Assembly: GCA_937934355.1 (NCBI GenBank)
Contig: CALGZY010000101.1
Location: 1 to 18,330, forward strand
From: an uncultured Collinsella sp.
GTDB lineage: Bacteria; Actinomycetota; Coriobacteriia; Coriobacteriales; Coriobacteriaceae
Direction: 5' to 3'
Length of the DNA: 18,330 nt
A program made the position numbers and the translations under genes. A model generated the notes under the pieces. The model was not told where the DNA came from and made no database searches. It saw only the letters and a list, made by a program, of their open reading frames with translations. The first letter of the stretch is position 1, and every line of letters begins with the position of its first letter. Shown here piece after piece: positions 6,791 through 14,771 of the stretch.

Positions 6791-9233
6791 GATTAGAAAA
6801 TCGTTCTTTAATCCGTTCTCGTCGCTGCTGCTTGCGCTTGCCGGGCTGGCTTTTTTGGTCGATGTCCTGCCGCAGGTGGAAGGCCAGACGGGCGTGTTCG
6901 CGCCAGCTGTGCTCTTTTTGATGTGGCTGGTGGGCGGCCTGGTGCGCCTGTTTTACGAAAATGAGGCCAAGCGCAGCTTTGATCGCCATATGTTTAAAGC
7001 GAACCACGCGGCCGTTTGGAAACGCGTCGATGCGTGTTGGATTCAAGTTGATGCCGACCGGCTTGTGCCCGGCGACGTCGTCCGCCTATATGCCGGCATG
7101 CTCTGCCCGGTCGACGTGACCCTTGCCAAGGGCGACCAGGTCCTTGTCTCGGAATCGTCGCTTACAGGCGAGAGCGGTCAGACCGCCAAGCGGGAAGGGG
7201 AGACCGTTCGCGCGGGAACGACCATTGTCGACGGCAAGGCGTCGGCAACCGTTCTCGCCCGCATTGCCGATGAGCAGCCCGTTTTGCGCCGTCGCGCTCG
7301 AATGGGCACACAGTTTGGTGCCGGCGCCAAGAGCATCTGCGCCGCCCTGGTAAGATGCATGCTCATCGTACTGCCGTTTGTCATTATGATTCGAGGCTTT
7401 GTGCTGGGCGACTGGGCGCAGGCACTGCTGTTTGCCCTGGGCACGGCCGTGGGCCTGGTTCCCGAAATGCTGCCGGTTGTCACGAGCGTTTGCCTTTCGG
7501 GCAGTGCCCATCGACTAAAAAACAAGCAGGTCATCGTTAAGAACGTTGACGCCATGGAGTCACTGGGCTCCATGGACGTGGTGTGCGTTGACAAGACAGG
7601 CACGCTCACCGAAGATGCCGCGGTGCTCGAGTACTACACCGATATCCTGGGCAACGAAAGCGAGCAGACGCTCAACCTGGCGTATCTGGAGAGCACGAGC
7701 CAGGGGGCCGCTGCCAATCAGCTCAATCGGGCCATTGCCGATGCGTGCGCGGCACCCGAGCTGCACCTTGCCGCGAAAGACCTTGGCCACGCCTTTGCAC
7801 TGCATGCCTCTGACCCCTTCGACCACGTCACCAAGGCTTCGGGTGTCAAGCTCGACGCCACGCCCGGGGCGCTTGGTTGTTTGGGGCTACAGGTTCGCCC
7901 CGGCAATCATCTGACCATCGTAAAGGGCGAGGTTGAAAGCGTGTGCACACGCTGCGCCTGTGCAAACTTTAAGGGCGAGCTGGTGCCCATGGATGCCGAT
8001 GGCCGTCAGAGCGCCTACGAGGTTGCCGAGGACATGCGCGCCGATGGCATCAAAGTGCTCGCCGTCGCCTATAGCACGACGTCGGCGGACTGGGATGACC
8101 TGGTGCTGTGCGGCTTTTTGGGCTTTTTCGATCGGCCCAAGGCGAGCGCTCGTGCCGCCGTGCAGGCGCTGTCTAACCTTTCCGTCGAGGTGCGCGTGCT
8201 CACAGGTGATTCGGCTTCGGTCGCTCGCTCAACATGCTCGCGCCTGGGCATTCCCGCCGATAGCGTTATCACCGGCAGCATGCTTCAGGCCATGGAGGAA
8301 TCCGAAGCGCTGATCCGGGTGGGGAAGGCTCGCGTGTTTGCCGAGCTTACGCCCGCACAGAAGGCGCAGATCGTTAGCCTGATTCGCCTCTCCGGCCACA
8401 TCGTCGGCTATATCGGAGACGGCGTGAACGACGTGCCGGCGCTCACATCGGCAGACGTCGGCATTGTCGTGGACTCGGCTGCGGCCGAATCCAAAAAGGT
8501 GGCCGACCTGGTGCTGCTCGAGCGCGACTTGGGTGTTGTCGCCGAGGGCGTCAGCGAGGGCAGGACTTCGTTCGCCAATGCCTCCAAGTACATCCGTATC
8601 GCATCGAGCTCCAACTTTGGCAATATCTGTTCGGTTGCCGCCTCGAGCATTTTCCTGCCCTTTGTGCCGGCAACCGCTACCCAGCTGCTCTTGCTCAATC
8701 TGTGCTACGACGCCACCTGCCTGGCGCTTTCGTGGGATAACGTTGACGATGCAGAGATTGCCCGCCCCAGGGCCTGGTCGGGTAAGGGGCTCGGCAGCTT
8801 TATGCTTCATTTTGGCTTTGCGAGCTCGGCCTTCGACATCATTACGTTTGCCATTCTGTTCTTGGGCGTATGCCCCGCCGTCTGCGGCGCGCCCTTTGCC
8901 GCGCTCGACGCGGCGGGTCGAGCGGCCTTTATCGCGACCTTCCAAGCCGGCTGGCTGCTGGAATGCGCATGGACCGAATCGCTCGTGCTCCTGGTGTTGC
9001 GAACGCGCAGTGTCCGCGACGGGGATCGTCCTTGCACACCGCTCGTGGTGATGGTTGCCGTCATGCTCGTTGTCACGGCGCTCCTTGCGCTCAGTCCGGT
9101 GGCGCAGCTGTTTGGGCTCGCCACGCTGCCTGTATGGTATCTGGGCATCGTTGCGCTGCTGAGCGTGTTGTATCTTGTTGTTGCTTCGACGATCAAGCGG
9201 GTCTATCTGGCCCGCTCGAGCAGCTTGTTCTAG
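6789..9233 (+). CDS. P-type ATPase, MgtA-like, lacking the N-terminal cytosolic extension
   Basis: An 814-residue integral membrane cation pump. It has TGES of the actuator (126-129), phosphorylation motif DKTGTLT (D268), P-domain TGDS and GDGVND (about 544). TM4 reads GLVPEMLPVV, and the TM5-6 part reads SSNFGN and NLCYDATCLALSWDN. The last patterns match Mg2+-importing P3B pumps (MgtA/MgtB) and the paralogue at 9992. Against that paralogue (922 residues) it lacks about 77 N-terminal residues, starting almost at the first membrane helix (KSFFNPFSSLLLALAG), and about 23 more before the phosphorylation site. The nucleotide-binding KGA motif reads KGE. All catalytic motifs remain, so it is probably active. 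Mg2+ is the likely ion; other divalent ions cannot be excluded. The next gene begins 9 nt after its stop, suggesting one operon. Confidence 0.88.
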   Translation: MIRKSFFNPFSSLLLALAGLAFLVDVLPQVEGQTGVFAPAVLFLMWLVGGLVRLFYENEAKRSFDRHMFKANHAAVWKRVDACWIQVDADRLVPGDVVRLYAGMLCPVDVTLAKGDQVLVSESSLTGESGQTAKREGETVRAGTTIVDGKASATVLARIADEQPVLRRRARMGTQFGAGAKSICAALVRCMLIVLPFVIMIRGFVLGDWAQALLFALGTAVGLVPEMLPVVTSVCLSGSAHRLKNKQVIVKNVDAMESLGSMDVVCVDKTGTLTEDAAVLEYYTDILGNESEQTLNLAYLESTSQGAAANQLNRAIADACAAPELHLAAKDLGHAFALHASDPFDHVTKASGVKLDATPGALGCLGLQVRPGNHLTIVKGEVESVCTRCACANFKGELVPMDADGRQSAYEVAEDMRADGIKVLAVAYSTTSADWDDLVLCGFLGFFDRPKASARAAVQALSNLSVEVRVLTGDSASVARSTCSRLGIPADSVITGSMLQAMEESEALIRVGKARVFAELTPAQKAQIVSLIRLSGHIVGYIGDGVNDVPALTSADVGIVVDSAAAESKKVADLVLLERDLGVVAEGVSEGRTSFANASKYIRIASSSNFGNICSVAASSIFLPFVPATATQLLLLNLCYDATCLALSWDNVDDAEIARPRAWSGKGLGSFMLHFGFASSAFDIITFAILFLGVCPAVCGAPFAALDAAGRAAFIATFQAGWLLECAWTESLVLLVLRTRSVRDGDRPCTPLVVMVAVMLVVTALLALSPVAQLFGLATLPVWYLGIVALLSVLYLVVASTIKRVYLARSSSLF

Positions 9234-9242
9234 GGCGGTTCT

Positions 9243-9725
9243 ATGCGTACCAACAGAACCAACATCGCGATTACGCCGGCCGAGGCCGCCGAGCTCAGCA
9301 GCGCGCTGTTCTCGTCTGGCAGCGCTGCCGCCCTGGAGCTCGCGCCCGTGTTTGCCGATATCGCATCGGGCAAGCTGACTGCTATCGAGCTGGCGGTTGC
9401 CGGCTCGCAGGCAAGTGCCGCCACTGGACCCATCGTTATCGGCGAGCTTTCGATCGACCTGGCCTCGCGCACCGTCAAGGTGTCGGACGCGCCGGTCTCG
9501 CTCACGCCCAAGGAGTTCGACATCCTTGCCTTTTTGGCGAGCAACCGGGGTACGGTCTTTAGCAAAGAGGAAATCTACCGGGCGGTGTGGCAAAACGAGT
9601 ATCTGCTCGATGACAGCAACATCATGGCCTTCGTCCGCAAAATTCGAAAGAAGATTGAGCCCGAACCAGACAACCCCCACTACCTGCTGACTGTATGGGG
9701 CGTGGGCTACAAAATGGCCGAGTAA
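9243..9725 (+). CDS. Receiver-less OmpR/PhoB-type winged-helix DNA-binding protein
   Basis: A 160-residue protein. Residues about 62-159 form a full OmpR/PhoB winged helix: IGELSIDLASRTVKV, SLTPKEFDILAFLASNRG, FSKEEIYRAVW, and a recognition helix in DDSNIMAFVRKIRKKIE ending VWGVGYKMAE. The usual receiver domain with its phospho-Asp is absent. Instead there is an Ala/Ser/Leu-rich stretch of about 60 residues with no family I recognise. No histidine kinase is nearby. The gene starts 9 nt after the short ATPase, with a weak AGGGCGG site, and is followed by a strong terminator. Its place between two Mg-type pumps suggests it controls one or both, perhaps as an autonomous or ligand-sensing regulator. 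Confidence 0.85.
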   Translation: MRTNRTNIAITPAEAAELSSALFSSGSAAALELAPVFADIASGKLTAIELAVAGSQASAATGPIVIGELSIDLASRTVKVSDAPVSLTPKEFDILAFLASNRGTVFSKEEIYRAVWQNEYLLDDSNIMAFVRKIRKKIEPEPDNPHYLLTVWGVGYKMAE

Positions 9726-9789
9726 CGCTTCGGGTATTCGCTCCCATCGATCCAAATAGTCACTTTGACAATCCTTGCCAAATCGCAAG

Positions 9790-9838
9790 AAAGCCGCAAG
9801 AAACCAGCCATGTGCTCGGTCTTGCGGCTTTTCTATTC
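9790..9838 (+). terminator. Intrinsic terminator of the ATPase-regulator operon
   Basis: AAAGCCGCAAGA (9790-9801) pairs perfectly with TCTTGCGGCTTT (9820-9831), giving a 12-bp stem with an 18-nt loop. TTTTCTATTCT follows. It separates the first operon from the second ATPase. Confidence 0.8.
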
Positions 9839-9840
9839 TG

Positions 9841-9990
9841 TAGACAGTCGCGGACGCGAAAGAGAGGTGAGGACCGTGAGCGGCAGTGACAGTACCAGTA
9901 ACGCAGGACGAAGTTGCCGGCGCGGGTCCACTTTGATGGGGGCGCGCGGCTGATTCGCCCTGCGTCCGATCGATAGAACGGAGCGAGGCA
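9841..9990 (+). promoter_or_regulatory. Structured 5' leader of the full-length MgtA-like gene (possible Mg2+-sensing element)
   Basis: About 150 nt between the terminator and the ATPase gene look like an RNA domain. CGGACGC (9851-9857) pairs with GCGTCCG (9962-9968), closing it just before the ribosome-binding site GGAG (9980-9983). Inside, GCCGGCGCG (9916-9924) pairs with CGCGCGGC (9943-9950), with one bulge. AGGTGAGG (9865-9872), right after the closing stem, recalls the AGGTGAGG of M-box (ykoK) riboswitches. The other conserved M-box blocks are not obvious, so membership is unproven. A 25-codon leader ORF (GTG 9876 to TGA 9953) with GAGAGG 8 nt ahead is an alternative control device. Confidence 0.4.
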
Positions 9991-9991
9991 A

Positions 9992-12760
9992 TTGAAGAAG
10001 ATGACTATGCGCCATACGCCGTCTGCGGTTCAGGCGCAAAACGAACTGATGAGGCATCGCGCGGAGGGTCGCATCCAGTATGCGGCGACCATTCCGCTGA
10101 CGGAGGCCCTATCCTGGGTCGGCTCGAATCTCGGCGGCCTTAATCGCGACGAGGTCGCGCACAGCGAAGCCGACAACGGGCGTAACGTGGTCACGCGTGG
10201 CAAGAAGAAGTCGATTGCCCGCAAGCTTGCGGACGCGTTCGTCAATCCCTTCACGGCGATTCTGTTTTTCCTGGCCATCATTTCGGCAGCGACCGACATG
10301 GTGTTTCCAGCGTTGTCGATGATGGGCAGCACGCCCGAAGACTTTGACCCGCTGACGGTGATCATCATCACCACGATGGTCGTGCTCTCGGGCACGCTGC
10401 GCTATATCCAGGAAGCGCGCAGCGGCAACGCGGCCGAAAAGCTGCTCGATATGATTACGACCACCGTGACAGTCACCCGCGAGGATGCCCCTAGGACCGA
10501 GATTCCCATCGACGACGTGGTGGTTGGTGACATCGTGCACCTGTCCGCCGGTGACATGATTCCCGCCGATGTGAGAATCATTGAGGCTAAGGACCTCTTT
10601 GTGAGCCAGGCAAGCCTGACGGGCGAGAGCGAGCCGGTCGAGAAGGTTCCCGCGACGTGCACCGAGTCCGATTCGGCAACGTCGTTCGAGAACATCGCCC
10701 TCATGGGCAGCAGTGTGATCTCGGGCAGCGCGACGGCGCTCGCCTTTAGCGTGGGCGAGCAGACCTTGTTTGGCTCTATGGCATCGAGCCTGTCCGAGGA
10801 TGCCGTAGAGACGAGCTTTTCCAAAGGCGTCAATAGCGTCTCGTGGGTGCTCATCCGCTTTATGATGGTGATGGTTCCGTTTGTCTTTATGATTAACGGC
10901 GTCACCAAGGGCGATTGGCTTAATGCTGGCCTGTTTGCCATCAGCATCGCCGTGGGCCTGACACCCGAGATGCTGCCCATGATCGTTACCACGTGCCTTG
11001 CCAAGGGCGCCGTGGCTATGAGCAAAAAGCAGACCATCGTTAAGAACCTCAACTCGATTCAAAACTTTGGCGCGATGGACGTGCTGTGCACGGACAAGAC
11101 TGGCACGCTGACGCAGGACCAGGTGGTGCTGGAGTATCACTGGAACATCGATGGCCAGGAGGATTCGCGCGTTCTGCGCCATGCCTACCTCAACAGCTAT
11201 TTCCAGACGGGCTACAAGAATCTGATGGATCTGGCGATCATCAAATGCACCGAGGAAGAGGAGCAAAACGACCCGAGTCTCACCGACCTTTCCGAGGCCT
11301 ATGTGAAGGTCGACGAGGTGCCGTTTGACTTTACGCGCCGTCGCCTTACCACCGTGGTGCGCGATCGAAGCGGCAAAACCCAGATGGTCACCAAGGGTGC
11401 AGTCGAGGAGATGCTGTCGGTGTGCTCGCATGCCGAGATTGACGGCGGCGTTCACGTGCTGGACGACGAGGTGCGCGAGCGCATTTTGGCAACGGTCGCC
11501 GACCTTAACGACGACGGCTTCCGCGTGTTGGCAATCGCTCAAAAGTCCAACCCGTCGCCTGTCGGTGCCTTTAGCGCCGATGATGAGCGCGACATGGTGC
11601 TGATCGGCTACCTGGCGTTTTTGGATCCGCCCAAAGAGTCCACGGCCGATGCTATCGAGGCGCTGCGCAACCACGGTGTAGCCACCAAGATCTTGACCGG
11701 CGACAATGAGAAGGTCACGCGCACCATCTGCAAGCAGGTGGGACTCGAGGTCAACAACATGCTGCTCGGCAGCGATATCGCCGCAATGGACGACGCCGAG
11801 CTCGCTCGTCGCGCCGAGGACGTGCAGGTCTTTGCCAAGCTTACGCCCGATCAAAAAGCGCGCGTCGTGTCCGTGCTGCGTGCAAACGGTCATGTGGTGG
11901 GCTACATGGGCGACGGCATCAACGACGCCTCGGCCATGAAGTCGTCCGACATCGGCATCTCGGTCGACACGGCCGTCGACGTGGCCAAGGAGTCGGCCGA
12001 TATCATCTTGCTCGAGAAGGATTTGATGGTGCTCGAGGAGGGCATCATCGAGGGGCGCAAGACCTACGCCAACATGATCAAGTACATCAAGATGACCGCA
12101 AGCTCCAACTTCGGCAATATGTTCAGCGTGCTTGCCGCATCCGCCCTGCTGCCGTTTTTGCCGATGATGAGCATCCAGCTGATCCTGCTCAACCTGATCT
12201 ATGACTGCAGCTGCCTGGCGATTCCCTGGGACAACGTGGACGAGGAGTTCCTGCGCGTGCCGCGTACCTGGGACGCTTCGAGTGTTGGCAGGTTCATGAT
12301 CTGGATCGGGCCCACCAGCTCCATCTTCGACTTTATGACCTATATCTTTATGTACTTCGTTTTCTGCCCCCTGTTCGTGAGCCATGGCGTGCTGTTCAAC
12401 GACCTGGCGAGCGTCTACTCGGGCGCCGCGCTGGAGCAGATGCAGCTGGCCTACATCGCGCTGTTCCAGGCTGGATGGTTCGTCGAGTCTATGTGGAGCC
12501 AGACGCTGGTCATCCACATGATCCGTACGCCTAAGTTGCCGTTTATCCAGAGCCGTGCCTCGGCTCCGGTGATGCTGCTCACGATGACGGGCATCGCGCT
12601 GCTCACGCTGATCCCGTTTAGCCCGCTTGGCCCCACGCTGGGTCTGGGCGCCCTGCCTGTCGAGTACTTCTTGTTCCTGATTCCGTGCATCTTGCTGTAC
12701 ATGGCGCTGGCGACAAGCCTTAAGAAGGCCTACGTCAAGCGCTACGGCGAGCTGCTGTAG
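9992..12760 (+). CDS. mgtA: Magnesium-transporting P-type ATPase (MgtA/MgtB family), full length
   Basis: A 922-residue pump, close to the usual 890-920 of MgtA. A cytosolic N-terminus of about 84 residues precedes the first membrane helices ([14 protein letters not shown]). Motifs are TGES (in [13 protein letters not shown]), TM4 [18 protein letters not shown] with phospho-Asp 368, KGA, TGDN and GDGIND. The P3B pattern [14 protein letters not shown] with [17 protein letters not shown] follows, then six C-terminal membrane segments in all. It imports Mg2+ across the cytoplasmic membrane using ATP. TTG 9992 is chosen as start because GGAG lies 8 nt upstream; ATG codons at 10001 and 10007 are alternatives. 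It follows a structured leader and is followed, 30 nt later, by a small membrane protein. It is a paralogue of the pump at 6789. Confidence 0.93.
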   Translation: MKKMTMRHTPSAVQAQNELMRHRAEGRIQYAATIPLTEALSWVGSNLGGLNRDEVAHSEADNGRNVVTRGKKKSIARKLADAFVNPFTAILFFLAIISAATDMVFPALSMMGSTPEDFDPLTVIIITTMVVLSGTLRYIQEARSGNAAEKLLDMITTTVTVTREDAPRTEIPIDDVVVGDIVHLSAGDMIPADVRIIEAKDLFVSQASLTGESEPVEKVPATCTESDSATSFENIALMGSSVISGSATALAFSVGEQTLFGSMASSLSEDAVETSFSKGVNSVSWVLIRFMMVMVPFVFMINGVTKGDWLNAGLFAISIAVGLTPEMLPMIVTTCLAKGAVAMSKKQTIVKNLNSIQNFGAMDVLCTDKTGTLTQDQVVLEYHWNIDGQEDSRVLRHAYLNSYFQTGYKNLMDLAIIKCTEEEEQNDPSLTDLSEAYVKVDEVPFDFTRRRLTTVVRDRSGKTQMVTKGAVEEMLSVCSHAEIDGGVHVLDDEVRERILATVADLNDDGFRVLAIAQKSNPSPVGAFSADDERDMVLIGYLAFLDPPKESTADAIEALRNHGVATKILTGDNEKVTRTICKQVGLEVNNMLLGSDIAAMDDAELARRAEDVQVFAKLTPDQKARVVSVLRANGHVVGYMGDGINDASAMKSSDIGISVDTAVDVAKESADIILLEKDLMVLEEGIIEGRKTYANMIKYIKMTASSNFGNMFSVLAASALLPFLPMMSIQLILLNLIYDCSCLAIPWDNVDEEFLRVPRTWDASSVGRFMIWIGPTSSIFDFMTYIFMYFVFCPLFVSHGVLFNDLASVYSGAALEQMQLAYIALFQAGWFVESMWSQTLVIHMIRTPKLPFIQSRASAPVMLLTMTGIALLTLIPFSPLGPTLGLGALPVEYFLFLIPCILLYMALATSLKKAYVKRYGELL

Positions 12761-12790
12761 TGGGGGATTGATGCAGAAAGGAGCGTTTGC

Positions 12791-12946
12791 ATGAACTGGA
12801 CGCAGATTTGGATGGACTTGTTTGGCACCACGGAGTGGCTCGGCCTTAACATGGGCTTTTGGGTGGCCAACGGAGTGGTGTTGGTGGTTGTCGTGATTAT
12901 GAACGTTGTCTTTTGGAGCATGAAACCGCTGCCGAGGGATGAATAA
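12791..12946 (+). CDS. 51-residue single-pass membrane protein downstream of mgtA
   Basis: A short frame from ATG 12791 to TAA 12944-12946 with an excellent AAAGGAG (12776-12782) 8 nt upstream. It starts MNWTQIWMDLFGTTEWLG. It then has one hydrophobic helix (about residues 22-43, GFWVANGVVLVVVVIMNVVFW) and a short polar tail, KPLPRDE. It lies 30 nt after the MgtA-like gene and before that operon's terminator, so it is surely co-transcribed. Small membrane proteins regulate P-type pumps elsewhere (MgtR and MgtS with MgtA, KdpF in Kdp). By position and form, a regulatory or stabilising subunit is likely. No sequence similarity to those peptides is claimed. Confidence 0.8.
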   Translation: MNWTQIWMDLFGTTEWLGLNMGFWVANGVVLVVVVIMNVVFWSMKPLPRDE

Positions 12947-12948
12947 CA

Positions 12949-12990
12949 AGCGAGGGGGCCGCCTGCCGGGCGACCCCCTCGCTGTTTATA
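12949..12990 (+). terminator. Strong intrinsic terminator of the mgtA operon
   Basis: AGCGAGGGGG (12949-12958) pairs with CCCCCTCGCT (12974-12983). A further inner CGCC/GGGCG pairing is possible. GTTTATAA follows. It begins 3 nt after the micro-protein stop. Confidence 0.8.
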
Positions 12991-13003
12991 AGCACCAGTA
13001 AAT

Positions 13004-13207
13004 CGAAGGTGAATGGTTTCCCGAGAAGTGAACGACCTAATTTGGACCCCTGAAGCACCCACGTTTTTCGACGCTAAAACCGCAGGATTTGAGTGATAAA
13101 ACCGCAGGATTTGAGTGATAAAACCGCAGGAATTGGCCTTCCCAAAGTGTCGATGCATCGAGGGTCTGATTTCACCCGTTCACTTCGCGGAAAAGCATTC
13201 ACCTTCG
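13004..13207. mobile_element. MITE-like element with 31-bp terminal inverted repeats
   Basis: A 31-nt arm at 13004-13034 (CGAAGGTGAATG...GAAGTGAACG) reappears inverted at 13177-13207 with 28 of 31 positions matching. The 204-bp unit encodes no protein I can support and holds 22-bp tandem repeats near its middle. No clear target-site duplication is seen. It fills most of the 363-nt gap between the mgtA terminator (12983) and the dus gene (13347). Confidence 0.5.
13075..13135. repeat. 22-bp tandem repeats, 2.8 copies
   Basis: Units begin TAAAACCGCAGG and end TTTGAGTGA. Two are identical (13075-13096, 13097-13118) and a third is partial with one mismatch (13119-13135). They lie inside the inverted-repeat element. 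Confidence 0.9.
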
Positions 13208-13256
13208 TTGCGTAAGGCGACGGATGGAAGGGTGATTATCGTCAAGCAGCTACCTC

Positions 13257-13290
13257 TGCCTTGTGAATCATCTGAAGCACAAGGCATAAT
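13257..13290 (+). promoter_or_regulatory. Candidate promoter of the dus gene with an embedded inverted repeat
   Basis: TTGTGA (13261-13266) and CATAAT (13285-13290) are separated by 18 nt. The perfect inverted repeat TGCCTTGTG (13257-13265) / CACAAGGCA (13278-13286) overlaps both hexamers, so it could be an operator, or a hairpin if transcription begins farther upstream. Confidence 0.4.
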
Positions 13291-13292
13291 GC

Positions 13293-13323
13293 ATGTAACA
13301 AGGGGGCGGTTCCTTTGTCACAT
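13293..13323. repeat. Degenerate hairpin repeat (copy 3)
   Basis: ATGTAACAAGGGGGC and a right arm GGTTCCTTTGTCACAT pair imperfectly. The core resembles the repeats at 112-140 and 6672-6698. It lies in the leader of the dus gene, 23 nt before its ATG. Confidence 0.55.
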
Positions 13324-13346
13324 CCGTTGATATGAGAGAAGAGTAG

Positions 13347-14300
13347 ATGATTCTTTCGCTTGCCCCTATGGAGGGGATTACCGGGCATGTGTTCCGTCGC
13401 GTGCATGCGGAGTGCTTCGGTGCGCTCGATTGCTATTACACGCCGTTTTTGCCGCCGCCGCGGGTGGGAAACCGCTTTGGCGGCAAGGCGTTTAAGGAGA
13501 TCGATCCTGCCAATAACCAGGGGCTCAACGTGGTGCCTCAGTTGATGTCCAAGAACGCGGACGAGTTTGTGTGGGCGGCACAGGTGCTCGCCGACATGGG
13601 CTATCGCGAGGTCAATCTCAACTTGGGTTGCCCTTCGGGAACGGTTGTCGCCAAGGGCAAGGGCTCGGGTTTCTTGCGCAATCTCGACGAGCTCGAGGCG
13701 TTCTTAAGCGATGTGTGCGAGCGGTCGCCGTTGCCGGTGTCGGTAAAGACCAGGCTGGGGCTGGAGAATGACGACGAATACGAGCGCGTGCTCGATCTGT
13801 ATTGCCGCATGCCGTTGGCAGAGCTGATCGTGCATCCGCGCGTACAGAAGGACCGCTATACGGGCTTGCCGCGCAAAGAGTTTTATGGCGAGACGCTGGA
13901 GCGTGCGCCGTTCCCCGTGGCCTATAACGGTGACATTTTTGATCTTGAGGATATGGACGCGCTGGTGGGGGCCTATCCCGGCACGCGCCATGTGATGTTG
14001 GGGCGTGGCCTGCTCGCGAACCCCGCTCTGGCTCGCATGGTCAAGGGCGGCCCTGCTGCAACGGCTGCTGAGCTGCAGCGCTTCCACGACACGCTGTTTG
14101 CGGCATATGCAGAAGAGATTGGCGGCAATGCGGTCTTCCGCATGAAGGAGTGGTGGTTCTACGCCAAGTGCGCTTTCGCTGATCCCGCTACCGTCCACAA
14201 GATCGTACGCAAGACCAAAAAGGTCGACGAATACCGCGCTGCCGTCGAGCGCGTCTTTCGTGAACAGCCGCTTGCACCCACAGCTCGCTTCCACGGCTAA
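13347..14300 (+). CDS. dus: tRNA-dihydrouridine synthase
   Basis: A 317-residue FMN enzyme of usual Dus length that reduces uridines in tRNA D-loops with NAD(P)H. N-terminal LAPMEGIT (FMN contact) is followed by VPQLMSKNADEF. The catalytic Cys95 lies in NLNLGCPSG, SVKTRLG is at about 131-137, and IVHPR marks the barrel. YNGDI and MLGRGLLANP form the phosphate-binding end. A helical C-terminal domain follows. AGAGAAGAG stands before ATG 13347. The subtype (DusA, B or C) cannot be told securely; the cell's other Dus genes would be needed. It stands alone on the plus strand, bounded by repeats on both sides. Confidence 0.92.
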   Translation: MILSLAPMEGITGHVFRRVHAECFGALDCYYTPFLPPPRVGNRFGGKAFKEIDPANNQGLNVVPQLMSKNADEFVWAAQVLADMGYREVNLNLGCPSGTVVAKGKGSGFLRNLDELEAFLSDVCERSPLPVSVKTRLGLENDDEYERVLDLYCRMPLAELIVHPRVQKDRYTGLPRKEFYGETLERAPFPVAYNGDIFDLEDMDALVGAYPGTRHVMLGRGLLANPALARMVKGGPAATAAELQRFHDTLFAAYAEEIGGNAVFRMKEWWFYAKCAFADPATVHKIVRKTKKVDEYRAAVERVFREQPLAPTARFHG

Positions 14301-14301
14301 C

Positions 14302-14357
14302 TAGTCATCGGGGGCGTTCTTTAACGACTGGTCATTTAAGGACGTCCCCAACGACTA
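14302..14357. repeat. 56-bp imperfect hairpin directly after dus
   Basis: A 28-nt arm starting TAGTCATCGGGGGCGT pairs with a second arm ending ACGTCCCCAACGACTA. There are seven non-Watson-Crick positions, about half G-U. It begins 1 nt after the dus stop (14300). It may end dus transcription or protect its 3' end; no T-tract follows. Confidence 0.65.
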
Positions 14358-14362
14358 TGTAG

Positions 14363-14433
14363 CAAAAACATGTACACCAGCATCCAAAGATGTCGAAAAA
14401 TGTCGACTTTGGATGCTGGTGTACATGTTTGGG
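14363..14433 (-). terminator. 71-bp hairpin repeat A, probable terminator of the RHH gene
   Basis: Perfect 24-nt arms (14366-14389 and 14407-14430) surround a 17-nt loop with the direct repeat TGTCGA-AAAA-TGTCGA. Read on the minus strand it lies 22 nt after the RHH gene stop and is followed by TTTTT, as an intrinsic terminator should be. Repeat B (15442-15512) matches in 68 of 71 positions in the same orientation. Confidence 0.75.
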
Positions 14434-14451
14434 TCCGACGGGGGAGCGGGC

Positions 14452-14718
14452 CTAGGCAATCAGTGCATCAAGTGTAATGAGCTCTCTGAGCCGCTCCGTG
14501 CGTGTTTGCCCATGGCGTTTGGCTTTTTCGTCAAACGCCTCAAGAATCGATTCGCCCACACGTGCTGATATAACGACGCTCGGCTCATCGGAGATTGGTG
14601 GCCTTCCCAACTTGATGGTGTGACCTTTCGGCCACTCATCTTTTTCGTAGGCTTCCGCGGCTTTCTTCAACTCTCCGGGAGCAAACCCCATCATCTTTTC
14701 GAGCTGCTTAGCATCCAT
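14452..14718 (-). CDS. Ribbon-helix-helix (CopG/antitoxin-like) DNA-binding protein
   Basis: An 88-residue protein. The start is ATG 14718 (MDAKQLEKMM), because GGAGG lies 5 nt upstream; a longer in-frame start at 14793 lies in the promoter. The N-terminal half is helical and charged (LKKAAEAYEKDEWPKG). HTIKLGRPPISDEPS leads into the beta strand VVISARVGESILEAF and the helices of a CopG/RHH fold (DEKAKRHGQTRTERLREL). Such proteins are usually antitoxins or small repressors that bind short palindromes. No toxin gene adjoins: downstream is repeat A and upstream is about 700 nt without a gene. Either the partner was lost or it is a stand-alone repressor. It lies in a repeat-bounded, AT-richer segment that looks acquired. 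Confidence 0.75.
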   Translation of the reverse strand: MDAKQLEKMMGFAPGELKKAAEAYEKDEWPKGHTIKLGRPPISDEPSVVISARVGESILEAFDEKAKRHGQTRTERLRELITLDALIA

Positions 14719-14771
14719 GGCGCCTCCTATCGATCGACATAATGTCGAGCGCCGGTTCTCGGATTCTCTTT

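Noticed and set aside
9760..9790. TTGACA as a -35 before the mgtA leader
   Set aside because: No -10-like hexamer lies 16-18 nt downstream (AGAAAG stands there), and a terminator hairpin follows at once.
10109..12949. 946-codon minus-strand ORF opposite mgtA, and similar long ORFs opposite the ABC and first ATPase genes
   Set aside because: Composition is rich in His, Arg and Gln with no domains; these are antisense shadows of real genes.
13075..13135. CRISPR array
   Set aside because: The 22-bp units abut with no spacers, there are fewer than three units, and no cas genes are near.
12742..13158. 138-codon minus-strand ORF over the micro-protein and tandem repeats
   Set aside because: Its peptide repeats (SCGFITQILRFY-like) merely translate the 22-bp DNA repeats, and it opposes a well-supported small gene and terminator.
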